Below, piece after piece: positions 1 through 8,840 of a DNA stretch of 28,481 nucleotides. Positions within the stretch are counted from its first letter, which is position 1. Every line of letters starts with the position of its first letter. Both the position numbers and the translations under genes were made by a program. This DNA comes from UBA2943 sp946534895. GTDB lineage: Bacteria; Bacillota; Clostridia; Christensenellales; Aristaeellaceae. Below the pieces are notes generated by a model. The model ran no database searches and was not told the DNA's origin. It saw nothing but the letters and a program-made list of their open reading frames with translations. The stretch covers positions 1 to 28,481 of the forward strand of contig CAMNDE010000046.1 in NCBI GenBank assembly GCA_946534895.1, read 5' to 3'.

Positions 1-861
1 GGCATCATCTGGGCCCTGATCTTCTGTTACGGCCCGATGTTCGGAATCTACATGGCTTTCATCAATTTCAAGCCCAGAATGAATTTCTTCACCAGTTTCT
101 TCCAGCAGAAATATGTGGGCTTTCAGTGGTTTGAATATTTCTTTACCACCGGTGACTTTCTGCGGATCATGCGCAACACCCTGATGACAAGCCTGATCAC
201 ACTCCTGCTTTCTTTTCCGGCTCCCATCTTTCTGGCCCTCCTCCTGAACGAATGCCGGCTGGCGCGGTTCAAGAAAATTGTGCAGACCGTTTCCTATCTA
301 CCCTTTTTCATCTCGTGGGTCATCTGTGCGAACATTTTCCTGACCATCATGTCCTCCACCGGTGTAGTCAATGAGGCACTCATGGACCTCGGCATCATCA
401 AAAGTCCCATCCTCTTCTTCCAGAAAGGCCAGCTGTTCTGGGTGCTCCTGGGGCTGGCAAACACATGGAAGGGCATGGGCTACAATGCCATCATCTATCT
501 GGCAGCCATCACTTCCATTTCCTCGGAAATCTATGAAAGCGCCATGATCGACGGTGCGAACCGCCTTCAGCGGGTGGTGCATATAACACTTCCCTGCCTT
601 CTGCCCACCATCTCCGTCATGTTCGTTCTGGCTGTGGGCGGTCTTCTGAATGCCGGTTTTGAGCAGCAGCTCCTGATGAGCAACAGCACCATCATCAATT
701 ACTCCGACGTGATTGATACCTATGCCTACCGCTATGGTTTCGGCAGCGGCATGTATTCCTACAGCTCCGCAGTGGGACTGTTCAAGTCTGTGGTGAACTT
801 CATCCTGGTGGTCTCAGCCAATGCGTTCGTCAGCAAAATCCGCGGACGCACCCTGGTATGA
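1..861 (+). CDS. Sugar ABC transporter permease, LplB-like (5' partial)
   Basis: This is an inner-membrane permease subunit of a carbohydrate ABC importer. The frame is open from base 1 and continues through a hydrophobic stretch, so the true start lies outside the window; the Met codon at 37 is internal. Visible marks are several membrane segments and the cytoplasmic EAA loop near 530-600 (ESAMIDGANRLQRVVHITLP), which contacts the ATPase subunit. The C terminus (SKIRGRTLV) is typical of the LplB/UgpA branch that pairs with YtcP-type permeases and takes up oligosaccharides or decorated glycans. No ATPase gene is present; this family commonly uses a shared MsmX-like ATPase encoded elsewhere. 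It ends 16 bases before the next permease, so the two are surely cotranscribed. The substrate is inferred from neighbours only. Confidence 0.93.
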   Translation, partial: GIIWALIFCYGPMFGIYMAFINFKPRMNFFTSFFQQKYVGFQWFEYFFTTGDFLRIMRNTLMTSLITLLLSFPAPIFLALLLNECRLARFKKIVQTVSYLPFFISWVICANIFLTIMSSTGVVNEALMDLGIIKSPILFFQKGQLFWVLLGLANTWKGMGYNAIIYLAAITSISSEIYESAMIDGANRLQRVVHITLPCLLPTISVMFVLAVGGLLNAGFEQQLLMSNSTIINYSDVIDTYAYRYGFGSGMYSYSSAVGLFKSVVNFILVVSANAFVSKIRGRTLV

Positions 862-877
862 GAAAGGAGGGCCCGGT

Positions 878-1804
878 ATGAACAGCAGCATTACCAGGAA
901 AAAAACCGAAGGTTTTTTCAACCGGAGAAACGGTCATCTGATCTATGACATATTTGTCATTGCCATGCTCGCCCTCATCTGTTTTCTCTGTCTGTATCCC
1001 TTCTGGAACGTGGCCATCATTTCCCTCAATGACGCACAGGATACCGTGCGCGGCGGACTCTACTTCTGGCCCAGGAAGTTCACTCTGGACAGTTACCGTG
1101 AGGTGTTCAAGAACAAGGAACTGCTTCATGCCGCCTTCATTTCCCTGTCCAGAACCGTACTGGGCACAGTGATTGCGCTCTTCTTCAACGCCATGCTGGC
1201 ATACGGCATGAGCAAGAAAGATCTGTTCGGAAGCAGGTTCTTCGGTTACTTCTTCGTGTTCACCATGTACTTCGGCGGCGGCGTGGTGCCCTATTACATG
1301 GTGCTCAAATCCGTAGGTCTGATTGACAATTTCCTTGTATATATCATCCCGGGTGCCATCAGCGTCTACAACATGATCCTGATCCGCATCTATATGGAAT
1401 CACTGCCTGCAGAGCTCGAAGAATCCGCCTATCTCGACGGCGCCGGGGATGCCGTGGTGCTGTTCAGGATTGTGCTGCCGCTGACCAAGCCTGTGCTGGC
1501 CACAGTCGCACTGTTTACAGCCGTCGGTCAGTGGAGCAGCTGGTTTGACACCAACCTGTATACCTACAAGGCCAGCCTGAAAACGCTGCAGTTCATCCTG
1601 GTTCAGATTCTGAACAACTACGACCTGGGCAACAGCAAGTCTGTGGCAGAAATCCTTCAGCAGGCATCCAAGCAGAATCCTGTTTCCAGCGATTCCATCC
1701 GCATGGCAACCGCCATGGTTGTGACTGTACCGATTCTTCTTGTCTATCCCTTTGTGCAGAAATACTTTGTTAAGGGCATCATGATCGGTGCCGTCAAAGG
1801 CTGA
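878..1804 (+). CDS. Sugar ABC transporter permease, YtcP-like
   Basis: This is the second permease of the importer, 308 residues, the usual size for the YtcP family. The start at 878 is chosen because AAGGAGGG lies just upstream; the frame is open back to 821, but that would overlap the preceding permease and add a non-homologous-looking leader. About six membrane segments are visible, the first at roughly residues 20-42. The EAA loop reads ELEESAYLDGAGDAVVLFRI and is followed by LPLTKPV. The C-terminal FVQKYFVKGIMIGAVKG is the hallmark ending of this family. It sits between the LplB-like permease and the solute-binding protein, completing the membrane part of the transporter. Confidence 0.95.
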   Translation: MNSSITRKKTEGFFNRRNGHLIYDIFVIAMLALICFLCLYPFWNVAIISLNDAQDTVRGGLYFWPRKFTLDSYREVFKNKELLHAAFISLSRTVLGTVIALFFNAMLAYGMSKKDLFGSRFFGYFFVFTMYFGGGVVPYYMVLKSVGLIDNFLVYIIPGAISVYNMILIRIYMESLPAELEESAYLDGAGDAVVLFRIVLPLTKPVLATVALFTAVGQWSSWFDTNLYTYKASLKTLQFILVQILNNYDLGNSKSVAEILQQASKQNPVSSDSIRMATAMVVTVPILLVYPFVQKYFVKGIMIGAVKG

Positions 1805-1864
1805 TATCGTATACAGCCGGTTGATCCGGTTGCTATAAAACATCTTTTACAGGAGGTATTTTCC

Positions 1865-3454
1865 ATGAGAAAGATTCTTGCTGTGCTGCTGTGCGCCATG
1901 CTGATGCTGAGCTGTCTGAGCATCCCTGCCATGGCAGAAGACGTGAAGGAAATCACCGTCTTCTTCAAGAATGAACTGCCCTGGGACAATATGGTTGCCG
2001 AAGCAATCACCAAGGCCACCGGCGTGAAGCTGAGCTTCGTATCCGTTGCCGGCGATGCCACGGAAAAACTGAACACCATGCTTCAGTCTGAAACTCTGCC
2101 GGACATCATTGCGATTGACCGCGGTGCTGCCGCCAACGACAACTACATCTCCAACGGTGCCGTCATCCCGCTGGATGACCTGATCGATCAGTACGCTCCC
2201 AACATCAAATCCCAGCTCGGTGCCACCATGGACAAGGTTCGCAACATGAACGACGGCAAGGTCTATGGTCTGCCCTCCTGGTTCCAGGATGAAGTGGCTC
2301 CCAGCGCCGTATTCGGTTTCAACCTCCGCATGAACTATGTCAAGGAACTGGGATACTATGACACCTATGTCGACCAGGGATACTTCACCAAGGATCAGTT
2401 TGTTTCCCTGCTGAAAGACTGGAAGGCAAAGTATCCCGAGATCAATGGCCACGAAACCATCGCTCTGTGCTTCAATGCGGACAATGAAAGCGCCACCCTG
2501 TACACCTTCCGCGGCATGTTCGGCATTGACCAGTATTATGTGGACGAAAACGGCACCCTGTTCAGCAACATCCGTGACCCGCACATGAAGGACATGTACG
2601 TGTTCATGAATGAGCTGTACCGCGACGGCCTGATCGACATCGACTGGCCGAGCTGCAAGAAAGCCCTGTTTGATGAAAAATGCAGCGGCGGCTATGTGCT
2701 TGGCGCTCCCGAAGCTTACTGGAACATCGCCAACACCGCCCTGCAGTATGACGCTGACGGAAACAAAAACGACGACAACATGATGTACCCCTTCATGGTG
2801 GTTGCTGACGGCGTGGATCCGGCCAAGACCACCTACGGACCCACCTCTGTTCTGGGCTGGACCTACACCTATATTTCCTCCGACTGCAAGGATCCTGTAG
2901 CCACCATCAAGTTCATGGACTGGCTGATGAGCGAAGAGGGCCAGTATGTCACCCAGTGGGGTCCTGAAGGCGTGACCTGGAATTATGTGGATGGAAAGCG
3001 CGTGCTGACCGACGAAACCATTGAAGCCCTGAACGCTGACTTCTGGACCTATCTGACCGAAAACGGAATCCGCAAGTATGAACTCCTGTTCAAGTCCGGT
3101 ATTGCACAGGACGGCCAGTATTATGATCTGAACTCCGCATTCCCTATCATTACCGGTTCCCAGAATGTGGTGGCCGCCTTTGCCAACAAGTATCTCGGCG
3201 CTTCCGCCTATGATACCACTGCCATGGATGATCTTTCCCCTGACTCCGGCTCCATGGAAGCCCTGCTTTCCACCAAGATCAGCGATATCCGCAATGCTGC
3301 ATATCCCCTGATCCTGATGGCCGGTTCCGCTGATGAGGCCGCCAGTCTGTTCGATCAGATGCTGGCTGACTGCGAAGCCGCCGGTCTGGCTGATGTGGAA
3401 AAGGTCGCAAATGACAAGTATCAGGCCAAGATGGCAATCTGGAATGCTGACTGA
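1865..3454 (+). CDS. Extracellular solute-binding protein of sugar ABC transporter
   Basis: This is the substrate-capturing subunit of the importer, 529 residues, matching the large (about 500-550) binding proteins that accompany LplB/YtcP permeases. The N terminus is a Sec signal: positive residues, a hydrophobic core, then AMA|ED near residue 24. A cysteine at 17 within MLSC makes a lipoprotein form possible but the lipobox is poor. AGGAGG precedes the start by eight bases. The mature part shows the binding-protein pattern of an early strand (KEITVFFKNELPWDN) and aromatic-rich segments. Being last in the operon, with only 60 bases after the permease, is common for this group. The sequence does not reveal the sugar; the xylanolytic neighbours suggest a xylan-derived oligosaccharide. 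Confidence 0.93.
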   Translation: MRKILAVLLCAMLMLSCLSIPAMAEDVKEITVFFKNELPWDNMVAEAITKATGVKLSFVSVAGDATEKLNTMLQSETLPDIIAIDRGAAANDNYISNGAVIPLDDLIDQYAPNIKSQLGATMDKVRNMNDGKVYGLPSWFQDEVAPSAVFGFNLRMNYVKELGYYDTYVDQGYFTKDQFVSLLKDWKAKYPEINGHETIALCFNADNESATLYTFRGMFGIDQYYVDENGTLFSNIRDPHMKDMYVFMNELYRDGLIDIDWPSCKKALFDEKCSGGYVLGAPEAYWNIANTALQYDADGNKNDDNMMYPFMVVADGVDPAKTTYGPTSVLGWTYTYISSDCKDPVATIKFMDWLMSEEGQYVTQWGPEGVTWNYVDGKRVLTDETIEALNADFWTYLTENGIRKYELLFKSGIAQDGQYYDLNSAFPIITGSQNVVAAFANKYLGASAYDTTAMDDLSPDSGSMEALLSTKISDIRNAAYPLILMAGSADEAASLFDQMLADCEAAGLADVEKVANDKYQAKMAIWNAD

Positions 3455-3475
3455 TCCTGATAAAGATTGAACTGG

Positions 3476-3515
3476 AAAAAGGAAGTACGGGGCGAAATCC
3501 CTGTACTTCCTTTTT
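3476..3515. terminator. Bidirectional intrinsic terminator
   Basis: A stem of GGAAGTACGGGG with CCCTGTACTTCC around a six-base loop is flanked by five A on the left and five T on the right, so it ends transcription in both directions. It separates the converging transporter operon (plus) and the histidine kinase gene (minus), whose stop codons lie on either side. Confidence 0.9.
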
Positions 3516-3520
3516 CAGGT

Positions 3521-5317
3521 TTACGTTTTCCCGGCTGTATCCGGGCGGCTCTCATGCTCTGTCGCCTGATGCCGCATCTGCGGCAGCTGGTCCAGCGTGC
3601 AGTATGGCAGCCGGAGCGTTACCCGGGTCCCAATATCCATCGGTTCAATAGTGACACCGTACTGCGAGCCGTACAGCATCTGAATCCGCTGATGCACATT
3701 TCGTATTCCGAATCCTTTCTGTGCTTCCCCCTGAGCAGCAAAGATGGCCTGGATGGTTTCCCTTGTGATGCCCGTTCCGTCATCATGAATCGTGAACACC
3801 ACATCCCCGTCCTGAATCGTTCCGCATACACTGATATGCAGTACATGCTCGTCTGCCATGGCATGATTGATGGAATTCTCAATGAACGGCTGCAAAATGA
3901 CCTTCGGCACAATGGATTCTGCAATGGCAGGATCCGACGTGATGGTTACTTCCAGGAGATCATCAAAACGGTTCCGCATGATATAAACGTAGTTCTCCGT
4001 AAGCCGGATCTCGTCTGCCACTGTGATATTTTCCCGTCCCTGATTCAATGAAATCCGGTACATGCTGGAAAGGGATTCGATCATGGTTTCCAGCCTTGGA
4101 TCATGATGCCGTCTCGCCAGCGAAAGCACACTGGACAGTGTGTTGTACAGGAAATGCGGCTTGATCTGTGAATAGAGAAGCTTGATCTCTGTGTCACGCT
4201 TGGCAATCTCGCGGGCCATGACTTCCTTCATCAGATAGTCCACCCGGGCTTTCAGTATATCGAAGGACACGATTGCCTGATCAATTTCATCGCCTTTCTG
4301 CACTGTTTCCTCTTCATTGGAAATACCATATTCCTCCGTTGTGGAACGGATTCTGTTGCCAAGATCCCGGATCTTGGTGGTCATCCTCCAGAAAACGGTC
4401 AGGATAATCAGCATCAGAACGCCCACTGTAAGTGTCATGAATATCAGCATACGCTCAAATGTGGCATTGATGCTGCTGAGCAGGGTATGTATTTCTGCCA
4501 CAACCATCAGTTTCCAGTTAAAGAGCAGTTCGTGCTGACTGTAGGTCTGGGAAGAAGTGATTTCCAGCGGCTGAAGCAGATCATCCTTCTCTTCTGCGCT
4601 GTCCGCATAATGCATCTGAATCAGATCATTGCTTCCGAGCAGATAGACATGATGTGAACCCACGCCCGACAGGTATTTCGCAAACAGTTTTTTCTGAAAT
4701 TCCAACACAACGCCGAACTTTACCCCGCGGTAGCTGGAAGCACGCACCAGACAGAAATTGTCCGGACTCGAAATGGTATTGTAGGTATAGTAATCATCCG
4801 AAAACACCTGGCGCATGGCATACAGTCTTGCCGCACCATTCCTGGCGACAATCTCGTCATAAACGCTCAGCTTCTGAAATTCATCATAGGGCCGGATATA
4901 GGTTTTATCCTGGGAAATCGTGGGATTGTCAATATAGAAGGTGATCAGGGTCACATTCTCATTCATCCCCATCAATGTGGCAACATAAGCGTTCACATAG
5001 GAATACAGCTGCCAGATTTCCATGGTATCTGCAAACTGCCTGACAAGATTCTGCCACAGATTGGGATCAGACACGCTGGTGTATATAATGCTCGACAGTG
5101 AACGCAGTTCTGACGAAATCTGGTTGGTCATCTGGGAAGCCGTGTTCTCCATTTCCTCCATGACATAGCTTTTCATTTTCCCCTGCATGCTGCTGTAGAA
5201 GAAAACAAACACAACCGATGTGGTCAGAAGAACGGAAATCATCAGAAAAATCAGTATTCTGTTGGCAAAACTGCGGCGCAGGTGCAAAGCCTTCCGGTTA
5301 TCATTCTTCCGAGGCAT
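3521..5317 (-). CDS. Sensor histidine kinase, YesM-like
   Basis: This is a membrane histidine kinase, 598 residues, that senses an extracellular signal and phosphorylates the adjacent response regulator. Membrane segment one is near residues 20-42 and segment two near 290-309. Between them is an outer domain of about 245 residues, probably Cache-like. A HAMP-like linker follows, then the His_kinase box IKPHFLYNTLSSV with phospho-acceptor His388, and an HATPase domain with N box (LQPFIENSINHAM), HDDGTGI and GFGIRNVHQRI. These are the marks of the LytS/YesM class. The start at 5317 has GGGG six bases upstream; 5329 is possible but its ribosome site is too close. It overlaps the end of the regulator gene by 17 bases, so the two are translationally coupled. 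It probably controls the convergent transporter genes. Confidence 0.95.
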   Translation of the reverse strand: MPRKNDNRKALHLRRSFANRILIFLMISVLLTTSVVFVFFYSSMQGKMKSYVMEEMENTASQMTNQISSELRSLSSIIYTSVSDPNLWQNLVRQFADTMEIWQLYSYVNAYVATLMGMNENVTLITFYIDNPTISQDKTYIRPYDEFQKLSVYDEIVARNGAARLYAMRQVFSDDYYTYNTISSPDNFCLVRASSYRGVKFGVVLEFQKKLFAKYLSGVGSHHVYLLGSNDLIQMHYADSAEEKDDLLQPLEITSSQTYSQHELLFNWKLMVVAEIHTLLSSINATFERMLIFMTLTVGVLMLIILTVFWRMTTKIRDLGNRIRSTTEEYGISNEEETVQKGDEIDQAIVSFDILKARVDYLMKEVMAREIAKRDTEIKLLYSQIKPHFLYNTLSSVLSLARRHHDPRLETMIESLSSMYRISLNQGRENITVADEIRLTENYVYIMRNRFDDLLEVTITSDPAIAESIVPKVILQPFIENSINHAMADEHVLHISVCGTIQDGDVVFTIHDDGTGITRETIQAIFAAQGEAQKGFGIRNVHQRIQMLYGSQYGVTIEPMDIGTRVTLRLPYCTLDQLPQMRHQATEHESRPDTAGKT

Positions 5318-6839
5318 AATGCACCCCATTTCTTCCGGGCAGCTGAAGACGGTAACTCATGGGCGAGACACCGTAAATGTCTGCAAATACCTTGCAGAAA
5401 TACGAAACATTCCTGTAGCCTGTACGGACAGCGATCTCCTTGATGCGAAGCTCGGGATCCGCAAGCAATTGCCGTGCCTTCTCCAGCCGGACTTCCGTCA
5501 GATATTCATGAATGGTTTTCCCGGTCTTCTGCTTGAACAGGGCCCGGATCGTATTGGACGCAAGATAAAAATCCTTGGTCAGGGTTTCCGCGGATATGGC
5601 TTCCGGATAATGCTGGTTGATATGCTGAATGATCTGACGGACCGTATCCTGTCCGTCCCCGGGTTCATTCTGAGCGGCATGCAGGTTCTGCTTCAGTGAC
5701 AGTATGTACTGTTCCAGTGCATCCAGATCCTGCAGCTCTTCCAGCATATGCAGCATATCATGTCTGTCATACCCGGAGAATTCTGTACCGCCGGATAAAT
5801 ACGGCATTCTGTTCAGAAGGGCTTCACAGATGGAATAGCACTCTGACACAACACCCCGGCGTCCGGGTCTGAGCTGTCGGACCGAGGAAAACCAGTGTTC
5901 CAGGGCATCCGAAAATGATTCATCATCAATATGCTTCATAAGGAAACGTGTGCATTCCTGAATCGTTTTTCCGGACTTTTCCAGGGAATCCGCATGACTG
6001 TACTGATAAAAGCCATCTTCCTTCAGCTGCGTCAGATCATGATAACGATCCCTGAATTGTTCTGCGCCGATCAATGGATTGCCATGCATAAAATAGAAAT
6101 GAAAGGAAACATTGGTTCCCACCGAATCGGCAAGTTCCTGCTCGTCCTCCCCGGTCATTTCGGAAAAATCATAGATGCCGTCAGCAGCCACGATATACTC
6201 GCCTTTGGACAGGTATACAGCACAGAAATTTTCACATCTGCAGGACAGAAAATACATCAGCCGGTTCTTGATCTCCGTGGTCAGCCATTTCACTTCCGCG
6301 GCGGAGCGTGTATGGTAGATGGAAAGAAAATTCACAATCTGAACACAGAAAACCTGCCAGCTTCCGGGGAATGTATCAACGGCCTCGTCATCCCCCATAC
6401 CACCCACAAGCCGGATCAGCTGTTCCTCGCGAAACAGACGCGCACCATATTCCGCACTGGAAATCATCTCCAGCCGCCGGCCTGCCTCCTGAACCGCTGA
6501 ATGCAGTTCATTCATGTTGACAGGCTTGGACAGATATGCCACTGCATTGAGCTGTATGGCGGACTTGGTAAAGCTCACGTCATCATAGCTGGTAAGGAAT
6601 ATAAACTGAACATGAGGATACCGCTTCTGTATCTGCTCTGACATGGTAATGCCATCCATGACAGGCATCCTTATATCAGTAAGTATGATATCCACATATT
6701 CCCGGGACATTCTCCGCAGCACCTGAGCGCCATTGCGTTCAGCAAATGCCACTTCGATATCCCAGGCATCCCAGTCCACATGGTTGACAAGATCTTCCAA
6801 TAGAAGACGTTCATCCTCAACAATGCCTATTCTGATCAT
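5301..6839 (-). CDS. Response regulator with AraC-type DNA-binding domain, YesN-like
   Basis: This is the cytoplasmic partner of the kinase next door, 512 residues. The receiver domain (about 1-120) begins IRIGIVEDERLL, with acidic residues at 8-9 and phospho-acceptor Asp55 in ILTDIRMP; the SKP motif with the conserved Lys follows near 103. A long middle region of no clear family spans about 130-400. The C-terminal AraC/XylS domain (about 405-500) has two helix-turn-helix units, the second in RIKEIAVRTGYRNVSYFCKVF. The start at 6839 is supported by GGAGG six bases upstream; the frame is open eight codons further but without a ribosome site. In known YesN systems this regulator activates the linked sugar transporter. 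Confidence 0.95.
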   Translation of the reverse strand: MIRIGIVEDERLLLEDLVNHVDWDAWDIEVAFAERNGAQVLRRMSREYVDIILTDIRMPVMDGITMSEQIQKRYPHVQFIFLTSYDDVSFTKSAIQLNAVAYLSKPVNMNELHSAVQEAGRRLEMISSAEYGARLFREEQLIRLVGGMGDDEAVDTFPGSWQVFCVQIVNFLSIYHTRSAAEVKWLTTEIKNRLMYFLSCRCENFCAVYLSKGEYIVAADGIYDFSEMTGEDEQELADSVGTNVSFHFYFMHGNPLIGAEQFRDRYHDLTQLKEDGFYQYSHADSLEKSGKTIQECTRFLMKHIDDESFSDALEHWFSSVRQLRPGRRGVVSECYSICEALLNRMPYLSGGTEFSGYDRHDMLHMLEELQDLDALEQYILSLKQNLHAAQNEPGDGQDTVRQIIQHINQHYPEAISAETLTKDFYLASNTIRALFKQKTGKTIHEYLTEVRLEKARQLLADPELRIKEIAVRTGYRNVSYFCKVFADIYGVSPMSYRLQLPGRNGVHYASEE

Positions 6840-6916
6840 ATGCTGCCTCCAGGCATATATCATTCTGATAAGCCGATCTCATGACGCATTTCTTTCTGCA
6901 CATTGCCGCTGGTTCG

Positions 6917-6925
6917 ATTATACCA
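6917..6925 (-). promoter_or_regulatory. Extended -10 promoter for the response regulator/kinase operon
   Basis: On the minus strand this reads TGGTATAAT, a perfect extended -10 (TGnTATAAT). It lies about 78 bases upstream of the regulator start. No good -35 hexamer is seen at 17 bases, which is acceptable for an extended -10 site. Confidence 0.65.
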
Positions 6926-7100
6926 TAGACCCCTTCCGCAATGATACTGTCCGGCATGGATTTGGAATCTGATTCAGCCGCATGATCCTGGCTGTCCCAC
7001 CCCGGTTCATCAACCTGAGTATCGTGACTGCTCTGAGAATGGCAAATCGAGCGTTTATATCAGAACCTGTTCCAAATCACAATGGTCTTTTGGGATAAAG

Positions 7101-7132
7101 AAAAATGCCCCGAGGACATTTTTCTCAGGGCA
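7101..7132 (-). terminator. Intrinsic terminator of the GH39/isomerase/oxidoreductase operon
   Basis: Read on the minus strand, GCCCTGAG and CTCGGGGC form a stem with one internal mismatch around a loop of about nine bases, followed by ATTTTTCTTT. It lies 45 bases after the stop of the oxidoreductase gene. Confidence 0.85.
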
Positions 7133-7176
7133 AAAACAGCATCCATGGAAAAACAGAATCAGCAAAATGCCTGTAC

Positions 7177-8043
7177 TCACATTCTGTGAATGACGGTGGG
7201 ATCCATATGTGCCAGGTCCTCCACAGCCGTCCGGCGCATCATCGCCTGCAGCTGTCCCGTCATGGCACGGATGGTATCCCGAACGCCCTCGGCTCCCTGA
7301 TTCTTCAGCGGATCCATGAGCACGCGGCCCACGCTCACGGCATCCGCGCCAAGCGCCAGCGCCTTGTAGGCGTCAAACCCGGTTTCAATGCCGCCATCCA
7401 CAATAATCTTCATGTCCTGGCCCACTGCCTTGCGGATTTCCGGAAGCACCATGACCGGCGGCACCGCATAGCGCATCAGTCCGTTGTGATGGCTCAGGAT
7501 CACGCCCGCGCAGCCGATTTCCCAGCTGATTCTTGCGTCCCTCGCGCTGAGAATGCCCTTGGCAAAGAACGGAAGCCCGGCCATGTGCACGATATCCCGG
7601 ATCTCCTCCAGAGGCATGGCCCGCATGGGCAGTCCGGCCACCACGGAATCCTCCGCATCATTCACGTTGATGGCATGCTCAAAGTCCATGCCCACCGCCA
7701 TGGCCCCGTGCTCACGGGCGCACTGCATGCGCCTGTAAATCTCTTCGGGGTCCGCGTAGGGCTTGATCACCTTGATCACCTTTGCGCCGGTTTCCAGCAC
7801 ACGGCACAGTTCATCATTGTCGCCCATGCCGATGCATACCGCCGCGCCGGCCTGGCGCGCGCCTTCGGCCATGCCCACCAGATCCAGATGGCTCAGGGCC
7901 GCCGTCATAATGGGTGTCTCAAAGTTTTCCCCCAGAAGCTCAAACCGGGTGCTGGGCATGCCGCTGCCCATAATCCGACTCTCCACCAGAAGGGAATCCA
8001 TGTACTGCCTTGCAATGGCAATGGAATCTCCGCGGTCACTCAT
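7177..8043 (-). CDS. FMN-dependent alpha-hydroxy-acid oxidoreductase (lactate oxidase/IDI-2-like TIM barrel)
   Basis: This is a predicted cytoplasmic FMN TIM-barrel enzyme of 288 residues, oxidising an alpha-hydroxy acid or a related substrate. The family marks are TAALSHLD near 47-54, AKGILSARDA with Lys162, SHHNG at 184-188 where the catalytic His usually sits, and the FMN phosphate site VDGGIETGFDAYKALALGADAV ending in SVGR240. It is shorter than classic lactate oxidase (about 350-370 residues). The usual HGGRQ block is replaced by HHNGLM, so the substrate-binding Arg is missing from its normal place. The ribosome site is GGAG eight bases upstream. The start overlaps the stop of the isomerase-like gene as ATGA, implying coupled translation and a linked step. 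Its true substrate cannot be told from sequence; a role in sugar-acid metabolism is inference. Confidence 0.82.
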   Translation of the reverse strand: MSDRGDSIAIARQYMDSLLVESRIMGSGMPSTRFELLGENFETPIMTAALSHLDLVGMAEGARQAGAAVCIGMGDNDELCRVLETGAKVIKVIKPYADPEEIYRRMQCAREHGAMAVGMDFEHAINVNDAEDSVVAGLPMRAMPLEEIRDIVHMAGLPFFAKGILSARDARISWEIGCAGVILSHHNGLMRYAVPPVMVLPEIRKAVGQDMKIIVDGGIETGFDAYKALALGADAVSVGRVLMDPLKNQGAEGVRDTIRAMTGQLQAMMRRTAVEDLAHMDPTVIHRM

Positions 8044-8819
8044 GATGTGTGCTCCTTTCCTGTCTTCCGTATGCGCCGGAACACCTGTGCAAGCTCCTCC
8101 AGCGCGTTGTCACCAAACCTGTCCTGGTCCGCAAGCACGGGAATATTCAGCCTTTCGGCCAGGTCCGCAAACGCTGCCGCCTGCACCTGGCCAAGCCCGA
8201 TGGATACCTCCGTCCACGTATCGCCGCTGCGCACAAAGTCCTTGAGATGCAGTGCCCGGATTCGTTCAAGGTTCCGCTGCACAAACGTGTCCGGATCCAT
8301 GCCGCCGGCCATTACCCAGCCCACATCCACTTCCAGTCCGATGCGGTCCCCGGCAAGGTCTGCCAGGACCTCGCATGCCGTTTTTCCATGGTAGGTCCTT
8401 GAAATGTCCGCCTGCTCATTGTGGATCAGAATGCGTGCACTGTCCCCGAGCTTTTCCGCCGCCGCCCGCAGTTCTTCCGCCGCCAGGCGAAGGGAGGATT
8501 CCGAGAGATCCTCCGGGGACTTTACCACAAAGTATTCCATCCCGTACGTCTCCGCCAGTGTTCTGAGCCAGTCCGCTTCCGCGGTCACGCTGCGGACGAA
8601 CACATGACAGGAGGGAATGCACATGCCGTTTTTCCGGATCACTTCCGCCATATGCGGAATCATGTCCGGCGGCCAGGCCATGCGTTCCAGTCCCTGTATG
8701 GGCTCTGCGCAGATGCACGGCTCCACCGCTGTGCAGCCCAGATGCGGCAGGGCTTTGAGGATGGTTTCCACCGGCTCCCGCGTACTCCTCAGAAGCCCAA
8801 ATGTCTGAACGCCCTGCAT
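8040..8819 (-). CDS. Sugar phosphate isomerase/epimerase (xylose isomerase-like TIM barrel)
   Basis: This protein of about 259 residues resembles the AP endonuclease family 2 / IolE-type barrel, which isomerises or epimerises sugars with a bound divalent metal. Visible marks are an early GCTAVEPC strand end, SCHVFVRS, a central IHNEQAD, VDVGWVMAGGMDP and ALHLKDF, each giving likely metal-binding His, Asp or Glu residues. The start at 8819 is preceded by AGGGGAAGG; the ORF is open to 8840, directly abutting the GH39 stop, so a slightly longer form is possible. It lies between the GH39 enzyme and the FMN oxidoreductase in one operon. The exact sugar is unknown. Confidence 0.82.
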   Translation of the reverse strand: MQGVQTFGLLRSTREPVETILKALPHLGCTAVEPCICAEPIQGLERMAWPPDMIPHMAEVIRKNGMCIPSCHVFVRSVTAEADWLRTLAETYGMEYFVVKSPEDLSESSLRLAAEELRAAAEKLGDSARILIHNEQADISRTYHGKTACEVLADLAGDRIGLEVDVGWVMAGGMDPDTFVQRNLERIRALHLKDFVRSGDTWTEVSIGLGQVQAAAFADLAERLNIPVLADQDRFGDNALEELAQVFRRIRKTGKEHTS

Positions 8820-8840
8820 ATGCCTTCCCCTTTCCCGCAT

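Noticed and set aside
7105..8394. Long plus-strand ORF, 429 codons, antisense to the FMN oxidoreductase and isomerase genes
   Set aside because: It has odd His/Arg-rich composition, no ribosome site and no family pattern; it mirrors the high GC third positions of the real minus-strand genes.
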